Assembly (NCBI RefSeq): GCF_947331435.1
Contig: NZ_CAMZOF010000008.1
Coordinates: 310,001-374,000 of the forward strand
Length of the DNA stretch: 64,000 nt
Direction: 5' to 3'
From: Pelagibius sp. Alg239-R121
Lineage (GTDB): Bacteria; Pseudomonadota; Alphaproteobacteria; Kiloniellales; Kiloniellaceae
Below the pieces are notes generated by a model. That model was not told where the DNA came from. It did no database searches and saw only the letters and a program-made list of their open reading frames with translations. Made by a program: the position numbers and the translations under genes. Below, piece after piece: positions 9,008 to 17,859 of this stretch (positions are counted from its first letter, which is position 1; every line of letters starts with the position of its first letter).

Positions 9008-10296
9008 CGAAACCTCTGCGTATTGGAATTGCCGGCCTCGGCACGGTTGGTGCCGGGACTCTCGGAATCATCGAATCCCATGGGAAATTGCTTGCCGCCC
9101 GTTGTGGCCGTCATTTTCTGGTCTCCGCTGTGTCGGCGCGTGACCGGAGTAGAGACCGTGGCGTCGACCTTTCCGCCGTGCGCTGGTTCGAAGACGCAGT
9201 GGCAATGGCGGCTGACGATCAGATCGATGTTGTGCTGGAGCTGATTGGCGGTTCTGACGGTATCGCGAAGGAAGTGGTCGAGACCGCTATTTCCACCGGG
9301 AAGCATGTTGTAACTGCAAACAAGGCGTTGCTTGCCCATCACGGCACCGAGCTGGCACGTGCCGCAGAGGACGCCAAGGTATTCCTGGGCTATGAAGCAG
9401 CTGTGGCCGGTGGTATTCCTGTAATCAAAAGCCTGCGTGAAGGTCTTGGTGGAAACGCTATCGAGCAGGTTTACGGCATTTTGAACGGCACCTGCAACTA
9501 TATCCTCTCTGCTATGCGCGACAGTGGCCGCGAGTTCGGCGAGGTTCTCAACGAAGCACAAGAATTGGGATATGCGGAAGCCGATCCGAGCTTCGATGTC
9601 GATGGTGTGGATGCCGCGCACAAGCTCGCAATTCTGACGGCTCTTGCCTTTGGGTGCGAGGTTGATTTCGAGTCGGTCTATGTTGAGGGAATTCGAGAGA
9701 TCTCCTCTCTGGATATCGCCTACGCCGAGGAATTGGGCTACCGCATAAAGCTCTTGGGGATTGCCCGGCGCGAAGAAGGTGGCATCTTGCAGCGTGTGCA
9801 TCCCTGTATGGTGGCCAGAGACACCCCGATCGCCAATGTCGAAGGCGTGTTCAATGCTGTCGTGGCGGAGGGCGACTTTGTCGGCCGCATTCTCTCAGAG
9901 GGCGCCGGGGCCGGGGCGGGGCCGACGGCTTCTGCTGTTGTTGCCGACCTGTTGGATATTGCACGGGGCAGCACGCTTCCAACCTTTGCCATTCCGGCTG
10001 GAGAACTGAGCAACAGTAAAAGCGCAACGATGGATGGCCATAGTGCCTCACACTACGTACGCTTGATGGTTGTTGATCGTCCCGGCGTTATTGCAGATAT
10101 TGCCGCAGCCCTGCGTGACGAGGAAATTTCCGTCGAGGCCATGCTGCAGCGTGGCCACGCTCCGGGTGAGGCTGTGCCGGTGGTCATTACGACGCACGCG
10201 ACGACACAAAAGCGTATCGCGATGGCTCTGGATCGGATCGACGCGATGGAGGCGGTGCTTGAAACGCCGCGCATGATCAGAATTGAATCGCTGTAG
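9004..10296 (+). CDS. hom: Homoserine dehydrogenase
   Basis: This 430-residue enzyme reduces aspartate semialdehyde to homoserine for threonine and methionine synthesis. The N-terminal NAD(P)-binding Rossmann fold has GLGTVGAGT. The catalytic domain contains VVTANKALLA and the conserved GILNGTCNYIL and GYAEADPSFDVDGVDAAHK blocks. The C-terminal 80 residues are an ACT domain (VVDRPGVIADIAAALRD), the usual site of threonine feedback. The GTG start overlaps the aminotransferase stop. With glpX 80 bases downstream, it heads a housekeeping run. Confidence 0.95.
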   Translation: MTKPLRIGIAGLGTVGAGTLGIIESHGKLLAARCGRHFLVSAVSARDRSRDRGVDLSAVRWFEDAVAMAADDQIDVVLELIGGSDGIAKEVVETAISTGKHVVTANKALLAHHGTELARAAEDAKVFLGYEAAVAGGIPVIKSLREGLGGNAIEQVYGILNGTCNYILSAMRDSGREFGEVLNEAQELGYAEADPSFDVDGVDAAHKLAILTALAFGCEVDFESVYVEGIREISSLDIAYAEELGYRIKLLGIARREEGGILQRVHPCMVARDTPIANVEGVFNAVVAEGDFVGRILSEGAGAGAGPTASAVVADLLDIARGSTLPTFAIPAGELSNSKSATMDGHSASHYVRLMVVDRPGVIADIAAALRDEEISVEAMLQRGHAPGEAVPVVITTHATTQKRIAMALDRIDAMEAVLETPRMIRIESL

Positions 10297-10376
10297 CCGG
10301 GACAGGACGTACCCGCATCAGCGACGCCCATATTGAGGGCGATGAATGTTGAAGAACGAATTGGAGTAGAAGAACG

Positions 10377-11375
10377 ATGTCACAATCCGATGCAGCAGCA
10401 AGCGCGATGGATCGCAATCTGGCGCTTGAAACCGTCCGCGTAACGGAGGCGGCTGCTCTTGCGGCGTCAAGACTAATGGGACGGGGCGATGAAAAGGCGG
10501 CGGACCAGGCAGCCGTCAATGCCATGCGTGAATCCCTTAACGAGCTTGCAATCGACGGAACCGTTGTCATCGGCGAAGGCGAACGCGACGAAGCCCCGAT
10601 GCTGTACATCGGCGAGAAGGTCGGGCAGGGCGGCCCAATGATCGACATCGCGCTCGATCCGCTCGAAGGTACGACATTGACGGCAAAAGGCGGCCCCAAC
10701 GCACTGGCGGTCATTGCGCTGGCGGAATCCGGAGGCTTTCTGAACGCACCGGATACCTACATGAACAAGATTGCCGTCGGTGGCGGACTGCCTGAAGGGG
10801 TGGTTGACCTTGATAAAGCCCCGGCTGAAAATCTGAAAAGCCTGGCTGAAGCCAAGAAGACCGAAGTTGCAGACTTGGTCGTCTGTATCCTGGATCGGCC
10901 ACGCCACAGCGAACTGATCTCACAGGTCCGCGAAGCCGGCGCCCGTATCATGCTGATCGGCGATGGTGACGTCTCCGGTGCGATGGCAACCAGCCGGCCC
11001 GACAGTGGGGTTGATCTCTACATGGGGGTTGGCGGTGCACCCGAGGGTGTTCTGGCTGCTGCCGCCTTGCGCTGCATCGGCGGCCAGTTCCAGGGTCGGC
11101 TGGTCTTTCGGAATGAAGACGAGCGGGAGCGCGGCCGGCGCTGGGGAATCGAAGATTTCGACCGCAAGTACCAATTGAATGAGCTGGCGGGCGGTGACGT
11201 GATGTTCGTGGCGACGGGTGTTACGGACGGCAGCATGCTGCGCGGTGTCCGCCGTACTCCAGGCGGCGCGACCACGCATTCGATGGTGATGCGCTCTAAG
11301 ACCGGAACGGTCCGGCTGGTCGAGGCTCAACACGATTTCACCCGCAAGACCTGGTACGACAAGCTGGGGGTATAG
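10377..11375 (+). CDS. glpX: Class II fructose-1,6-bisphosphatase
   Basis: The 332-residue GlpX-type phosphatase converts fructose 1,6-bisphosphate to fructose 6-phosphate in gluconeogenesis. It may also act on sedoheptulose bisphosphate. The metal-binding motifs GEGERDEAPMLYIGE and DIALDPLEGTT are present, with the AGARIMLIGDGDVSGA block in the middle of the protein. The ATG at 10377 has GGAG about 10 bases upstream. It lies 15 bases ahead of recJ, so the two are probably co-transcribed. Confidence 0.95.
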   Translation: MSQSDAAASAMDRNLALETVRVTEAAALAASRLMGRGDEKAADQAAVNAMRESLNELAIDGTVVIGEGERDEAPMLYIGEKVGQGGPMIDIALDPLEGTTLTAKGGPNALAVIALAESGGFLNAPDTYMNKIAVGGGLPEGVVDLDKAPAENLKSLAEAKKTEVADLVVCILDRPRHSELISQVREAGARIMLIGDGDVSGAMATSRPDSGVDLYMGVGGAPEGVLAAAALRCIGGQFQGRLVFRNEDERERGRRWGIEDFDRKYQLNELAGGDVMFVATGVTDGSMLRGVRRTPGGATTHSMVMRSKTGTVRLVEAQHDFTRKTWYDKLGV

Positions 11376-11390
11376 GAGCAGGGTATCGGC

Positions 11391-13190
11391 ATGGAGGCAG
11401 CGTCGGAACGGCTTTCGCGTGCCAGCTTTCTGAATGTCGAGACCTCGGCCGGCGGAAAACGCTGGGAAGAACGTCTGGCCGACCCCAGGCGCGGCCTGGC
11501 TTTGGCGCAGCGGCTTGATTTACCCGAAATTGTCGGCCGGATCCTGGCTGCGCGCGATGTCGATCTGGACTCCGCTGAAGCTTACCTCAATCCAACCCTG
11601 CGCCAGTTTTTGCCCGATCCGTCACACCTGCGCGATATGGATCAGGCTGTTGAACGGCTCGTCAAAGCCATTCGCGAGGGTGAGCGGATTGCTGTATTCG
11701 GTGATTACGACGTGGACGGCGCCACCTCATCGGCTCTGCTTCATCGCTTTCTCAAGCAAGCCGGTGCTGATTTACGTGTCTATATTCCTGATCGAATTAC
11801 CGAAGGTTATGGTCCTAACGCGACCGCTCTCCGCCAGCTAAGAAGCGAAGGTATCGCGGTGGTCATTACCGTCGACTGCGGCATAACCTCATTCGATGCC
11901 CTGGAGGACGCGGCAGACCAGGGACTCGAGGTCATCGTGGTTGACCACCATGCCGCCGAGCCAAGACTTCCTGTGGCGGCGGCAGTGGTCAATCCGAACC
12001 GGCAGGATGAGGAATCCGACTGTGGCCATCTGGCGGCTGTCGGTGTCACTTTCCTGCTTATCGTCGCATTGAACCGGGGTTTGCGTCAGGCAGGCTGGTT
12101 TCAGCAGTCCGGGTTGAGTGAGCCGGATCTGAAGCAATGGTTGGATCTGGTTGCACTCGGTACGGTCTGCGATGTCGTCCCGCTGTACGGACTTAACCGG
12201 GCCTTCGTGACCCAAGGGCTGAAAGTCATGGGGCAGAGGAAAAATCCAGGCCTTGTCGCCCTTTCGGATGTCGCAAAACTCAGCGAAAGGCCCGACAGCT
12301 TTCATCTGGGTTTCATGCTTGGTCCGCGCGTAAACGCCGGTGGCAGGGTAGGAGAGGCAGGTTTGGGCGCCACCCTTCTCGCAACTGACGATGCGGTCGA
12401 AGCACGCGATCTGGCAAGCCGTTTGGACCGCTATAATGCGGAACGCAAAGAACTCGAAGCGCAGGTGCTGGATCAGGCGATCGAGCAGGTTGAAGCAAAT
12501 GGCGAACCGCCAGGTGGACTGGTGATCGCTGCGGGGCCCAACTGGCATCCAGGCGTCATAGGTATTGTGGCCAGCCGCCTAAAGGATCGCTACAACGCGC
12601 CTGCAATCGTGATTGCGCTTGATGAAAAGGGACTTGGAAAGGGATCGGGACGCTCTGTGCCGGGTGTAGATCTGGGTGCGACCGTCATCGCAGCCCGTCA
12701 GGCCGGTCTTCTGATCAACGGTGGTGGCCACCCCATGGCGGCGGGCTTAACCGTTGCTGCTGATGCTCTTAAGGGGCTCGAAGCGTTTCTTACAGAGCGG
12801 ATAACGTCCCAGTTGAAGGCCGTCGACTATAGGCCCTCGTTAGGGATCGATGGTGCCCTTCAGCCTGGCGGAGCAACGGCCGACCTTTTGCGGGAAATCG
12901 AGCGTTGCGGGCCCTTCGGAGTTGGAAATCCTCAACCACGCTTCGTACTGCCATCCGTACAGGTGGCGAACGCCAGCGTAGTTGGCGCCGATCATGTGCG
13001 CTGCAGTCTCGCCGGGGTCGATGGCAAACGTATCAAGGGGATCGCCTTTCGGGCCTTGGACAACCCGTTGGGTGAACTCTTGCTGAAGTCTGGTGGTGTT
13101 CCGCTTCACGTGGCGGGAAAACTCAAGCTCGACAGCTGGGCCGGGCGGGACGCAGTTCAGATCATTATCGAAGACGCCGCATCGATATAA
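11391..13190 (+). CDS. recJ: Single-stranded-DNA-specific 5'-3' exonuclease RecJ
   Basis: The 599-residue nuclease acts in recombination and mismatch repair. The DHH-family motifs are seen in order: FGDYDVDGATSSAL around residue 105, VITVDCGI, the DHH motif in VVDHHAAEPRLP, and a CGHLAAVGV motif. The DHHA1 domain follows with the glycine-rich NGGGHPMAAGLTV. The C-terminal OB-fold is complete. Length matches the family. The order hom-glpX-recJ is common in alphaproteobacteria, as far as I recall. Confidence 0.96.
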   Translation: MEAASERLSRASFLNVETSAGGKRWEERLADPRRGLALAQRLDLPEIVGRILAARDVDLDSAEAYLNPTLRQFLPDPSHLRDMDQAVERLVKAIREGERIAVFGDYDVDGATSSALLHRFLKQAGADLRVYIPDRITEGYGPNATALRQLRSEGIAVVITVDCGITSFDALEDAADQGLEVIVVDHHAAEPRLPVAAAVVNPNRQDEESDCGHLAAVGVTFLLIVALNRGLRQAGWFQQSGLSEPDLKQWLDLVALGTVCDVVPLYGLNRAFVTQGLKVMGQRKNPGLVALSDVAKLSERPDSFHLGFMLGPRVNAGGRVGEAGLGATLLATDDAVEARDLASRLDRYNAERKELEAQVLDQAIEQVEANGEPPGGLVIAAGPNWHPGVIGIVASRLKDRYNAPAIVIALDEKGLGKGSGRSVPGVDLGATVIAARQAGLLINGGGHPMAAGLTVAADALKGLEAFLTERITSQLKAVDYRPSLGIDGALQPGGATADLLREIERCGPFGVGNPQPRFVLPSVQVANASVVGADHVRCSLAGVDGKRIKGIAFRALDNPLGELLLKSGGVPLHVAGKLKLDSWAGRDAVQIIIEDAASI

Positions 13191-13205
13191 GTCTACACTG
13201 ACTTT

Positions 13206-14093
13206 ATGACGCGACCAATTGACTCGGCGAATCGACATCTCGTTGCTGGTTTTGCTCCGACGCACCGGCGAAATTCACTCTCAAAAGCCATAATTTCAAG
13301 AGTTCCCCTTTCGTTGCTACGTTTGACAGCACTAAGCCTCCTCGTACCTTTACTTGTGGCGGCGGGGCCAATACCGCCTATTCAAACGACACAGGAAAGA
13401 ACCGTAGATCTAGAGCTGATTCTGGCAATTGACACTTCGTCGAGCGTGTCTTCGGAAGAGTTCGACCTGCAGATGAGAGGGATGTCGCAAGCCTTTCGAA
13501 ACGAAGCGGTTATTGGCGCTATTCGGGCATCCGGCGATCGCGGAATTGTGGTTGCGATGGTCCAGTGGTCCGATGCCCGCAAACAATTGCTGGCGATCGA
13601 TTGGTTCGAGGTCAATGATCAGGAAACATCCGAACAGTTTGCCCAGGAGATCGATAATACACCGCGGTTTCTGTTTGGCGGAGGGACGGCGCTTGGGGGC
13701 GCGCTGACCTTCGCTGCGCGGCAGTTCGAAAAGAACAGCTATTCTGGCCGGCGTAAGGTGATCGACGTATCGGGGGACGGTCGAACCAACCAGGGGACAC
13801 GGCCGGAGCGCGTGCGTGACAAAGTCGTCGATTCGGGAGTGACCATTAACGGTCTTGCTATCCTCAACGAAGACCCGACCATCGACTCATACTATCGCTA
13901 CAACGTGATCGGCGGCACCGGCGCTTTCGTCATCACTGCAACGGACTATGAAGACTTTTCCGCAGCAATGCTGGAGAAACTGATTAAAGAAATCTCAGGT
14001 GTACCAATTGTTCAGGCGCCGAAAACACCCTTGCTCCAGGAAGCGCACATCTTTGACAAGCCGGGGAAAAACGGTCCAAACGAGGAAAAGTGA
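13206..14093 (+). CDS. DUF1194 / von Willebrand factor A-like secreted protein
   Basis: A 295-residue protein with an N-terminal hydrophobic segment (residues about 33-53) acting as a signal peptide or anchor. A vWA-like fold follows. The metal-binding DxSxS motif reads AIDTSSSVSSEEF, and later strands include RKVIDVSGDGRTNQG. This arrangement matches DUF1194, common in alphaproteobacteria and of unknown role. The 30 residues before the hydrophobic segment are unusually long and the ATG at 13206 lacks a ribosome site, so the true start may be further in. It lies 16 bases after recJ. Confidence 0.85.
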   Translation: MTRPIDSANRHLVAGFAPTHRRNSLSKAIISRVPLSLLRLTALSLLVPLLVAAGPIPPIQTTQERTVDLELILAIDTSSSVSSEEFDLQMRGMSQAFRNEAVIGAIRASGDRGIVVAMVQWSDARKQLLAIDWFEVNDQETSEQFAQEIDNTPRFLFGGGTALGGALTFAARQFEKNSYSGRRKVIDVSGDGRTNQGTRPERVRDKVVDSGVTINGLAILNEDPTIDSYYRYNVIGGTGAFVITATDYEDFSAAMLEKLIKEISGVPIVQAPKTPLLQEAHIFDKPGKNGPNEEK

Positions 14094-14153
14094 TTTTGTG
14101 GAATTGTTGGGCTTGCATTCGCGCCACGAAGCCTTTACATCCGTCCTCACAGC

Positions 14154-14229
14154 GACCCCATCGTCTAGAGGCCTAGGACACCGGCCTTTCACGCCGGCAA
14201 CACGGGTTCGAATCCCGTTGGGGTCGCCA
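14154..14229 (+). tRNA. tRNA-Glu(UUC)
   Basis: A complete cloverleaf of 76 bases. The acceptor arms GACCCCA and TGGGGTC pair fully. The D arm has TCTAGAGGCCTAGGAC, the anticodon stem CCGGC/GCCGG encloses a loop with anticodon TTC, and the T arm has GGGTTCGAATCCC. The discriminator G and CCA are encoded. It lies 60 bases after the DUF1194 gene and borders the AT-richer region that follows. tRNA 3' ends are common integration sites, but no duplicated 3' end or integrase was found. Confidence 0.97.
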
Positions 14230-14460
14230 CTTCCTCCTTCCACGAAAATCAGCTTCTAGACGAGACCGCAGCGGCACGGATGCCACACAGGTGTATGTGC
14301 GTGTTCCGCTTGCGATTTTATGGGAAAAAATGCCGACTTTTTGGCGCGGCTGACTTGGCACAGGTGAAATTGGCCGGGGGCCGAAAGGAATCAGGCAGAA
14401 CTGTCCGCCCGAAAACATCCGCCTCCGAAGAAGCGTCTGCTACTGCCGGGGGCTCATATT

Positions 14461-14583
14461 CTATGCGATGACCAGGATTCCCCAGGTGACGATGCTCCAG
14501 ACTCCCACCGACGCAACAAGCAAGATAGCGGCGGTGCGTCGTGTCGGCCACTTTGCGGCCCTCTTTTGCTCCACGATCATCAT
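14461..14583 (-). CDS. Small single-pass membrane protein, 40 residues
   Basis: A 40-residue reading frame starts MMIVEQKRAAKWPTRRTAA. It ends in a 21-residue hydrophobic segment with two tryptophans (VWSIVTWGIL). A GGGAG ribosome site lies 5-8 bases before the two possible ATG codons. The positively charged N-terminus followed by a helix predicts an N-in single-pass inner membrane peptide. I recognise no family. Nothing else codes in this 700-base interval, which supports it being real, but short length limits confidence. Confidence 0.5.
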   Translation of the reverse strand: MMIVEQKRAAKWPTRRTAAILLVASVGVWSIVTWGILVIA

Positions 14584-14944
14584 TACACTCCCGTCCTGAT
14601 CTGTGGAATTACGCTACCAAGCGAATTATTAGGGTGTTGTGCCAAAGTTGTGTTCTTGCGGTAATGATTATCCAGATCGATGTGACAGTCGTTAGGATTA
14701 ATTCGATAAAGGTGAGAATTGATACGAGTTTCAAGAATTATTATTTGAAGACGAACAAATTTAACTTCTGAGCGAGTTGCCGAAATCTTGGGCAAGCCCT
14801 TGAGATCTAGCAATTGTTTAAAAATACTGCATTAACAATAGGATTTAATGCGTCGAATGGGTTGTTTTCGGTGCGCCATTTGACGTAATTTTAGTTGAGT
14901 TCGAGCTCATCGCGTCTAGCTCGAACGGGGGAGCTTAAAAACGA
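14584..14944. other. AT-rich intergenic stretch
   Basis: No gene was found here. It holds a 7-bp inverted repeat GCATTAA/TTAATGC at 14829-14851 and a 9-bp one just before the PAS gene (14899-14926). Base composition is clearly richer in A and T than the flanking genes. Promoters for the divergent 40-residue gene and for the PAS gene must lie here, but no clear -35/-10 pair stood out. Confidence 0.6.
14899..14926. promoter_or_regulatory. 9-bp perfect inverted repeat in the leader of the PAS_5 gene
   Basis: Arms GTTCGAGCT (14899-14907) and AGCTCGAAC (14918-14926) are separated by 10 bases and end 18 bases before the ATG. It can be a dyad operator or an RNA hairpin just upstream of the GGGGAG ribosome site. 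Confidence 0.4.
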
Positions 14945-15427
14945 ATGCTTGAGCAGATTCGCACCGAACCGTTAAGAGAAATCTACCGCTATTGGCAAAC
15001 AAAATGCCGGGACAGCGTTGTCCCCTCGCGTTCGGATCTGGATCCACCAGTCGAGCTATCGGCAAAGATATTGCCTTATGTCGCAATGATTGAAGTCGAA
15101 GAAGACCCGCGCAGATACCGCTATTGCCTCGTTGGAACAGCGATCAACAAACAATACGGTGAAGAAACGACCGGCCGTTACGTGGATGAGATCGATCTCG
15201 GTGATATGAAGAGCTGGGTGATTGGTACCTACGACGAACTGGCCTCGACGCTTCAACCCTCAGTCATCTCGCGTGAATTCCGCAAGCAGAGCGGCGAGTT
15301 TATCTGGTTCGAGCGCTTGGCGTTGCCCTTATCGAGCGATGGAAAAACAGTGGATATGATTTTTGGCGGGGCGGTTGTCGAACCATTGACGCCATTGCAG
15401 GCTTTGCGCGGGTTCGGCGGCGTTTAA
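14945..15427 (+). CDS. PAS_5 domain protein
   Basis: A 160-residue protein made of one PAS_5-type sensory domain. The family's features are an opening YRYWQTKCRDSVVPSRSDLDP segment, a central YRYCLVGTAINKQYGEETTGRYVDEI block, and a closing strand ERLALPLSSDG. There is no output domain, so it probably works by partner interaction; ligand and partner are unknown. It is convergent with a second PAS_5 gene, and a third lies at 29966. A GGGGAG ribosome site precedes the ATG by about 11 bases. Confidence 0.8.
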   Translation: MLEQIRTEPLREIYRYWQTKCRDSVVPSRSDLDPPVELSAKILPYVAMIEVEEDPRRYRYCLVGTAINKQYGEETTGRYVDEIDLGDMKSWVIGTYDELASTLQPSVISREFRKQSGEFIWFERLALPLSSDGKTVDMIFGGAVVEPLTPLQALRGFGGV

Positions 15428-15445
15428 AAAACGCCCGGATGAAGG

Positions 15446-16036
15446 TTATCCCTCATTGGCCGATAAAATATAAACCAAGCCGTCGTTTGTGATGATGTCA
15501 TCGACCGTCTGAGTCGCACATTGGAAGTCGCCTTGTATTCCCCCAAGGCAAGTCGAATAGAAGATTTGCTCCACGCCATCACTATCCCTCGTCAGCGGCA
15601 GGAGCAGCCGTTGAATGCTCCGAACCGATGCATCGCGATAACGGCACTTTCCGAGCGAATAGACCGGAGAGCGGGTCTGCACCACCTTTCGATAGAGAAG
15701 GGTGATGAATTGGCTGTATCCGATCGGCGCGACTTCATCAAGAAAATGCCCGGTATAGTCGTGGCCAAACGCTCGATTTATGCTACTGCCGACAACGCGA
15801 AAATAGAAACGTCGACCGCCGTCTATGACGTCCAAAAGGCCGATATCCGGCAGAAGTTTGGGGATATCTATCGGATCAATGTCTGAGCGATCAGGCATGG
15901 CCCGTCCCGCGCGCTTTTCAACCCAATAGTCGAGAAGCGCCTGGTGGCGATCATCTGTTATCTGAGCCTTAAAGTTAGCTAGAGAAGCGTGAACTTCATC
16001 GGCAATTTCATCAGGAACTGTGACCAGATCCAACAC
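15446..16036 (-). CDS. PAS_5 domain protein
   Basis: A 196-residue protein with the same single-domain plan as its convergent neighbour. It has a 35-residue N-terminal extension, then LLDYWVEKRAGRAMPDRSDIDPI, FYFRVVGSSINRAFGHDYTG, and QRLLLPLTRDSDG near the end. No output domain follows. The GTG start at 16036 has GGAGG about 15 bases upstream, longer than usual. Tail-to-tail arrangement with the 14945 gene suggests duplication followed by divergence, since identity between the two is low by eye. Confidence 0.78.
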   Translation of the reverse strand: MLDLVTVPDEIADEVHASLANFKAQITDDRHQALLDYWVEKRAGRAMPDRSDIDPIDIPKLLPDIGLLDVIDGGRRFYFRVVGSSINRAFGHDYTGHFLDEVAPIGYSQFITLLYRKVVQTRSPVYSLGKCRYRDASVRSIQRLLLPLTRDSDGVEQIFYSTCLGGIQGDFQCATQTVDDIITNDGLVYILSANEG

Positions 16037-16544
16037 TAAACGCTGCCTCCGAAAGCTTGCAGAGGGAAAAGATACTTATAAATACAACTTAGAAATACAA
16101 CTACAAAGTTCAATAAATTATTGGCCGGATACTATAGGAAGTCGTTCGATTTGTCACGACGAGATTGCATCAATTGTTTGGCAATTAAACCAACACGCTC
16201 GTGCCAGAATGATGCCCGAAGATGCTGAAATTTGCTCGCTCCACGCCCCAATTCTCTGCCAATAAGCCTGTAACCGTCGCCTGAACAGACTGCCATCTCT
16301 ACCACCTGGGTGGAATTTAACCGCTGTGATAAGATTGAGCCGCCAACGAAGCCCACTGGCTAAACAAAGTCAGTTGGAATGCTCGAAAAGCTGGAACTGG
16401 AAGAATCCGCTGGTGGTAAATGTTGGGGGTATGACCGATAGGACAAGCTATATGGAAAAGGATTAAGCCAGACTCAGGTCGTGACCTGGTCCAGACATAC
16501 CCCAGTGCCAATGGACCTATGCGGTAAACCGGAAGGAGGACGAG
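16037..16544. other. Intergenic stretch without a confident gene
   Basis: Several short open frames occur on both strands but none has a convincing ribosome site or family signature. The best is on the minus strand within 16132-16356 (ending KQLMQSRRDKSNDFL). It could be a decayed remnant. Nothing is assigned. Confidence 0.5.
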
Positions 16545-16835
16545 ATGTATGCGCGGCTGATAACTATGCACCTGAAGTACGGTAATGCCGAAGAGGTCGC
16601 GGCGTTGTATCGGGATTCCATCTTGCCGGCATTACGTAAACAAACGGGTTTCAAAGAAACCAATTTTGGTATCGATAAGAACGGCAAGGCAATCACTTTT
16701 GTCGTTTTTGAGAGCGAGAAAGATGCCTTGAAAAGCGAGGAAAATGGCTATCTGTCCGCTCAGATCGCGAAGACCATGCCGTTCCTGGACTATCCGCCAA
16801 TCGTTGAGTATTTCGATATTCCCGTGAAGTCGTAG
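16545..16835 (+). CDS. ABM-like dimeric alpha/beta-barrel protein
   Basis: A 96-residue protein with the ferredoxin-like pattern of the antibiotic biosynthesis monooxygenase (ABM) superfamily. A first strand (YARLITMHLKYG) is followed by a helix with AALYRDSILPALRKQTGFK. A second strand (ITFVVFESEKDALK) and a final strand ending in EYFDIPV complete it. Members are often heme-degrading or quinol-handling enzymes, but no catalytic set can be assigned here. The AAGGAGG ribosome site four bases upstream of the ATG is very strong for this window. Confidence 0.6.
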   Translation: MYARLITMHLKYGNAEEVAALYRDSILPALRKQTGFKETNFGIDKNGKAITFVVFESEKDALKSEENGYLSAQIAKTMPFLDYPPIVEYFDIPVKS

Positions 16836-16962
16836 GACGCGATCCTCCTTAACAGAGGTTGCAACGACCGCAGTGTCAGGTGCCAGCGGCGCCAATTACG
16901 CAAGCCTATTTCACAGAGATATCGAAATCTGGTTCCGTTTCACGGAAAGGGAAGATCCTGCG

Positions 16963-17304
16963 CTAGAAGCCGGCGAGCTTAGCGTTGTTCCAGACAAAAT
17001 ACGCCAAGATCGGTATGACGGGTGTTACAACGATCAGAACCGCACGATGCGGATACCAGATGATCATCACAGCTGGGATGATCTGGGCCACCAGACGCGG
17101 TACAAACCACCAGTCTCCAAGGTTTTGCTGAAACCAACGAATGATCTTGTTGGCCTCGACAGCACCTGCGGCCAAACCAAGATTCGTGGTGACAATATCA
17201 AGTATCGTAAGCGCGATCAGACAGGTCGCGATCAAATAACTGGCAGCCTTGAGCCGGGGGCTATTCCGATTCTTTGACGCGATCGCCGGTAACCACTGGA
17301 ACAC
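16963..17304 (-). CDS. DUF5658-like integral membrane protein
   Basis: A 113-residue protein with three predicted membrane segments (about residues 22-40, 68-85 and 88-106). The feature LDIVTTNLGLAAGAVEANKIIRW, an acidic D and E in or near the first and second helices followed by a charged turn, resembles DUF5658. That family is of unknown function. The GTG start lacks a good ribosome site and a slightly later start is possible. The gene is isolated between two intergenic stretches. Confidence 0.55.
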   Translation of the reverse strand: MFQWLPAIASKNRNSPRLKAASYLIATCLIALTILDIVTTNLGLAAGAVEANKIIRWFQQNLGDWWFVPRLVAQIIPAVMIIWYPHRAVLIVVTPVIPILAYFVWNNAKLAGF

Positions 17305-17464
17305 AGTAAATGCCTCGAACCTAATTATTGCCGCTGAGCAATTTGTTTGAACGACAAGTTTTAGCTTTTTCTGCTTTCTCGAAAGTTAATCGATGAGATG
17401 AAGAGCTATTAATCGCAAGCTGTTGCGGTGCGCACCTACTTCAGGAAGAAAGGTTGCTAGGGCT

Positions 17465-17707
17465 TTATCTGGATTTAAGTTCGCGGACTTCCGCAAGTAC
17501 GGCCTCGATCCGCTCATGCAAGCCCTGCTCAGAAACTGCAAAGAGTTCGGCTTTCGCTAAATTCTTTTCGTTCAATTCGCGTAACGACTTATCGAGTCGC
17601 CCGATTCGCAACCAGATCAGTAGCGCGGCGATAACCAAGACAATCTCGGTGGCGGCACCATCAAAGAAGGCTGTAATTACGTCCAAATAGGGGGTGATGG
17701 CTTCCAT
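17465..17707 (-). CDS. Small membrane protein with C-terminal coiled coil
   Basis: An 80-residue protein with one transmembrane helix (about residues 18-36, ending in IWLRIGRLDKSLRELNEK). A basic, heptad-like amphipathic region then runs to the C-terminus (LHERIEAVLAEVRELKSR). An AAGGA ribosome site precedes the ATG. No family is recognised. The plan suggests a membrane-tethered oligomerising peptide. Confidence 0.6.
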   Translation of the reverse strand: MEAITPYLDVITAFFDGAATEIVLVIAALLIWLRIGRLDKSLRELNEKNLAKAELFAVSEQGLHERIEAVLAEVRELKSR

Positions 17708-17859
17708 CGATCGGTCCTTGTTCTGAAAAAAAATTGAGCTCCGGTATTCACCGAACTCGGGAGTTAAACCAAAAGTTTATCTCTCAACGCGAGCTAAGCG
17801 TTTGAAAAATATTATATTAGAAACAACAAGTTCTGAGGTTTTTTTGCGAAAGATCAAGC

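Noticed and set aside
14829-14851. TTAA pair resembling a CtrA site
   Set aside because: The spacing is nine bases instead of seven, so the CtrA consensus is not met.
16132-16356. Minus-strand frame with a somewhat helix-turn-helix-like sequence (GDGYRLIGRELG)
   Set aside because: No ribosome site, no family match I can support, and only about 75 residues; possibly a remnant.
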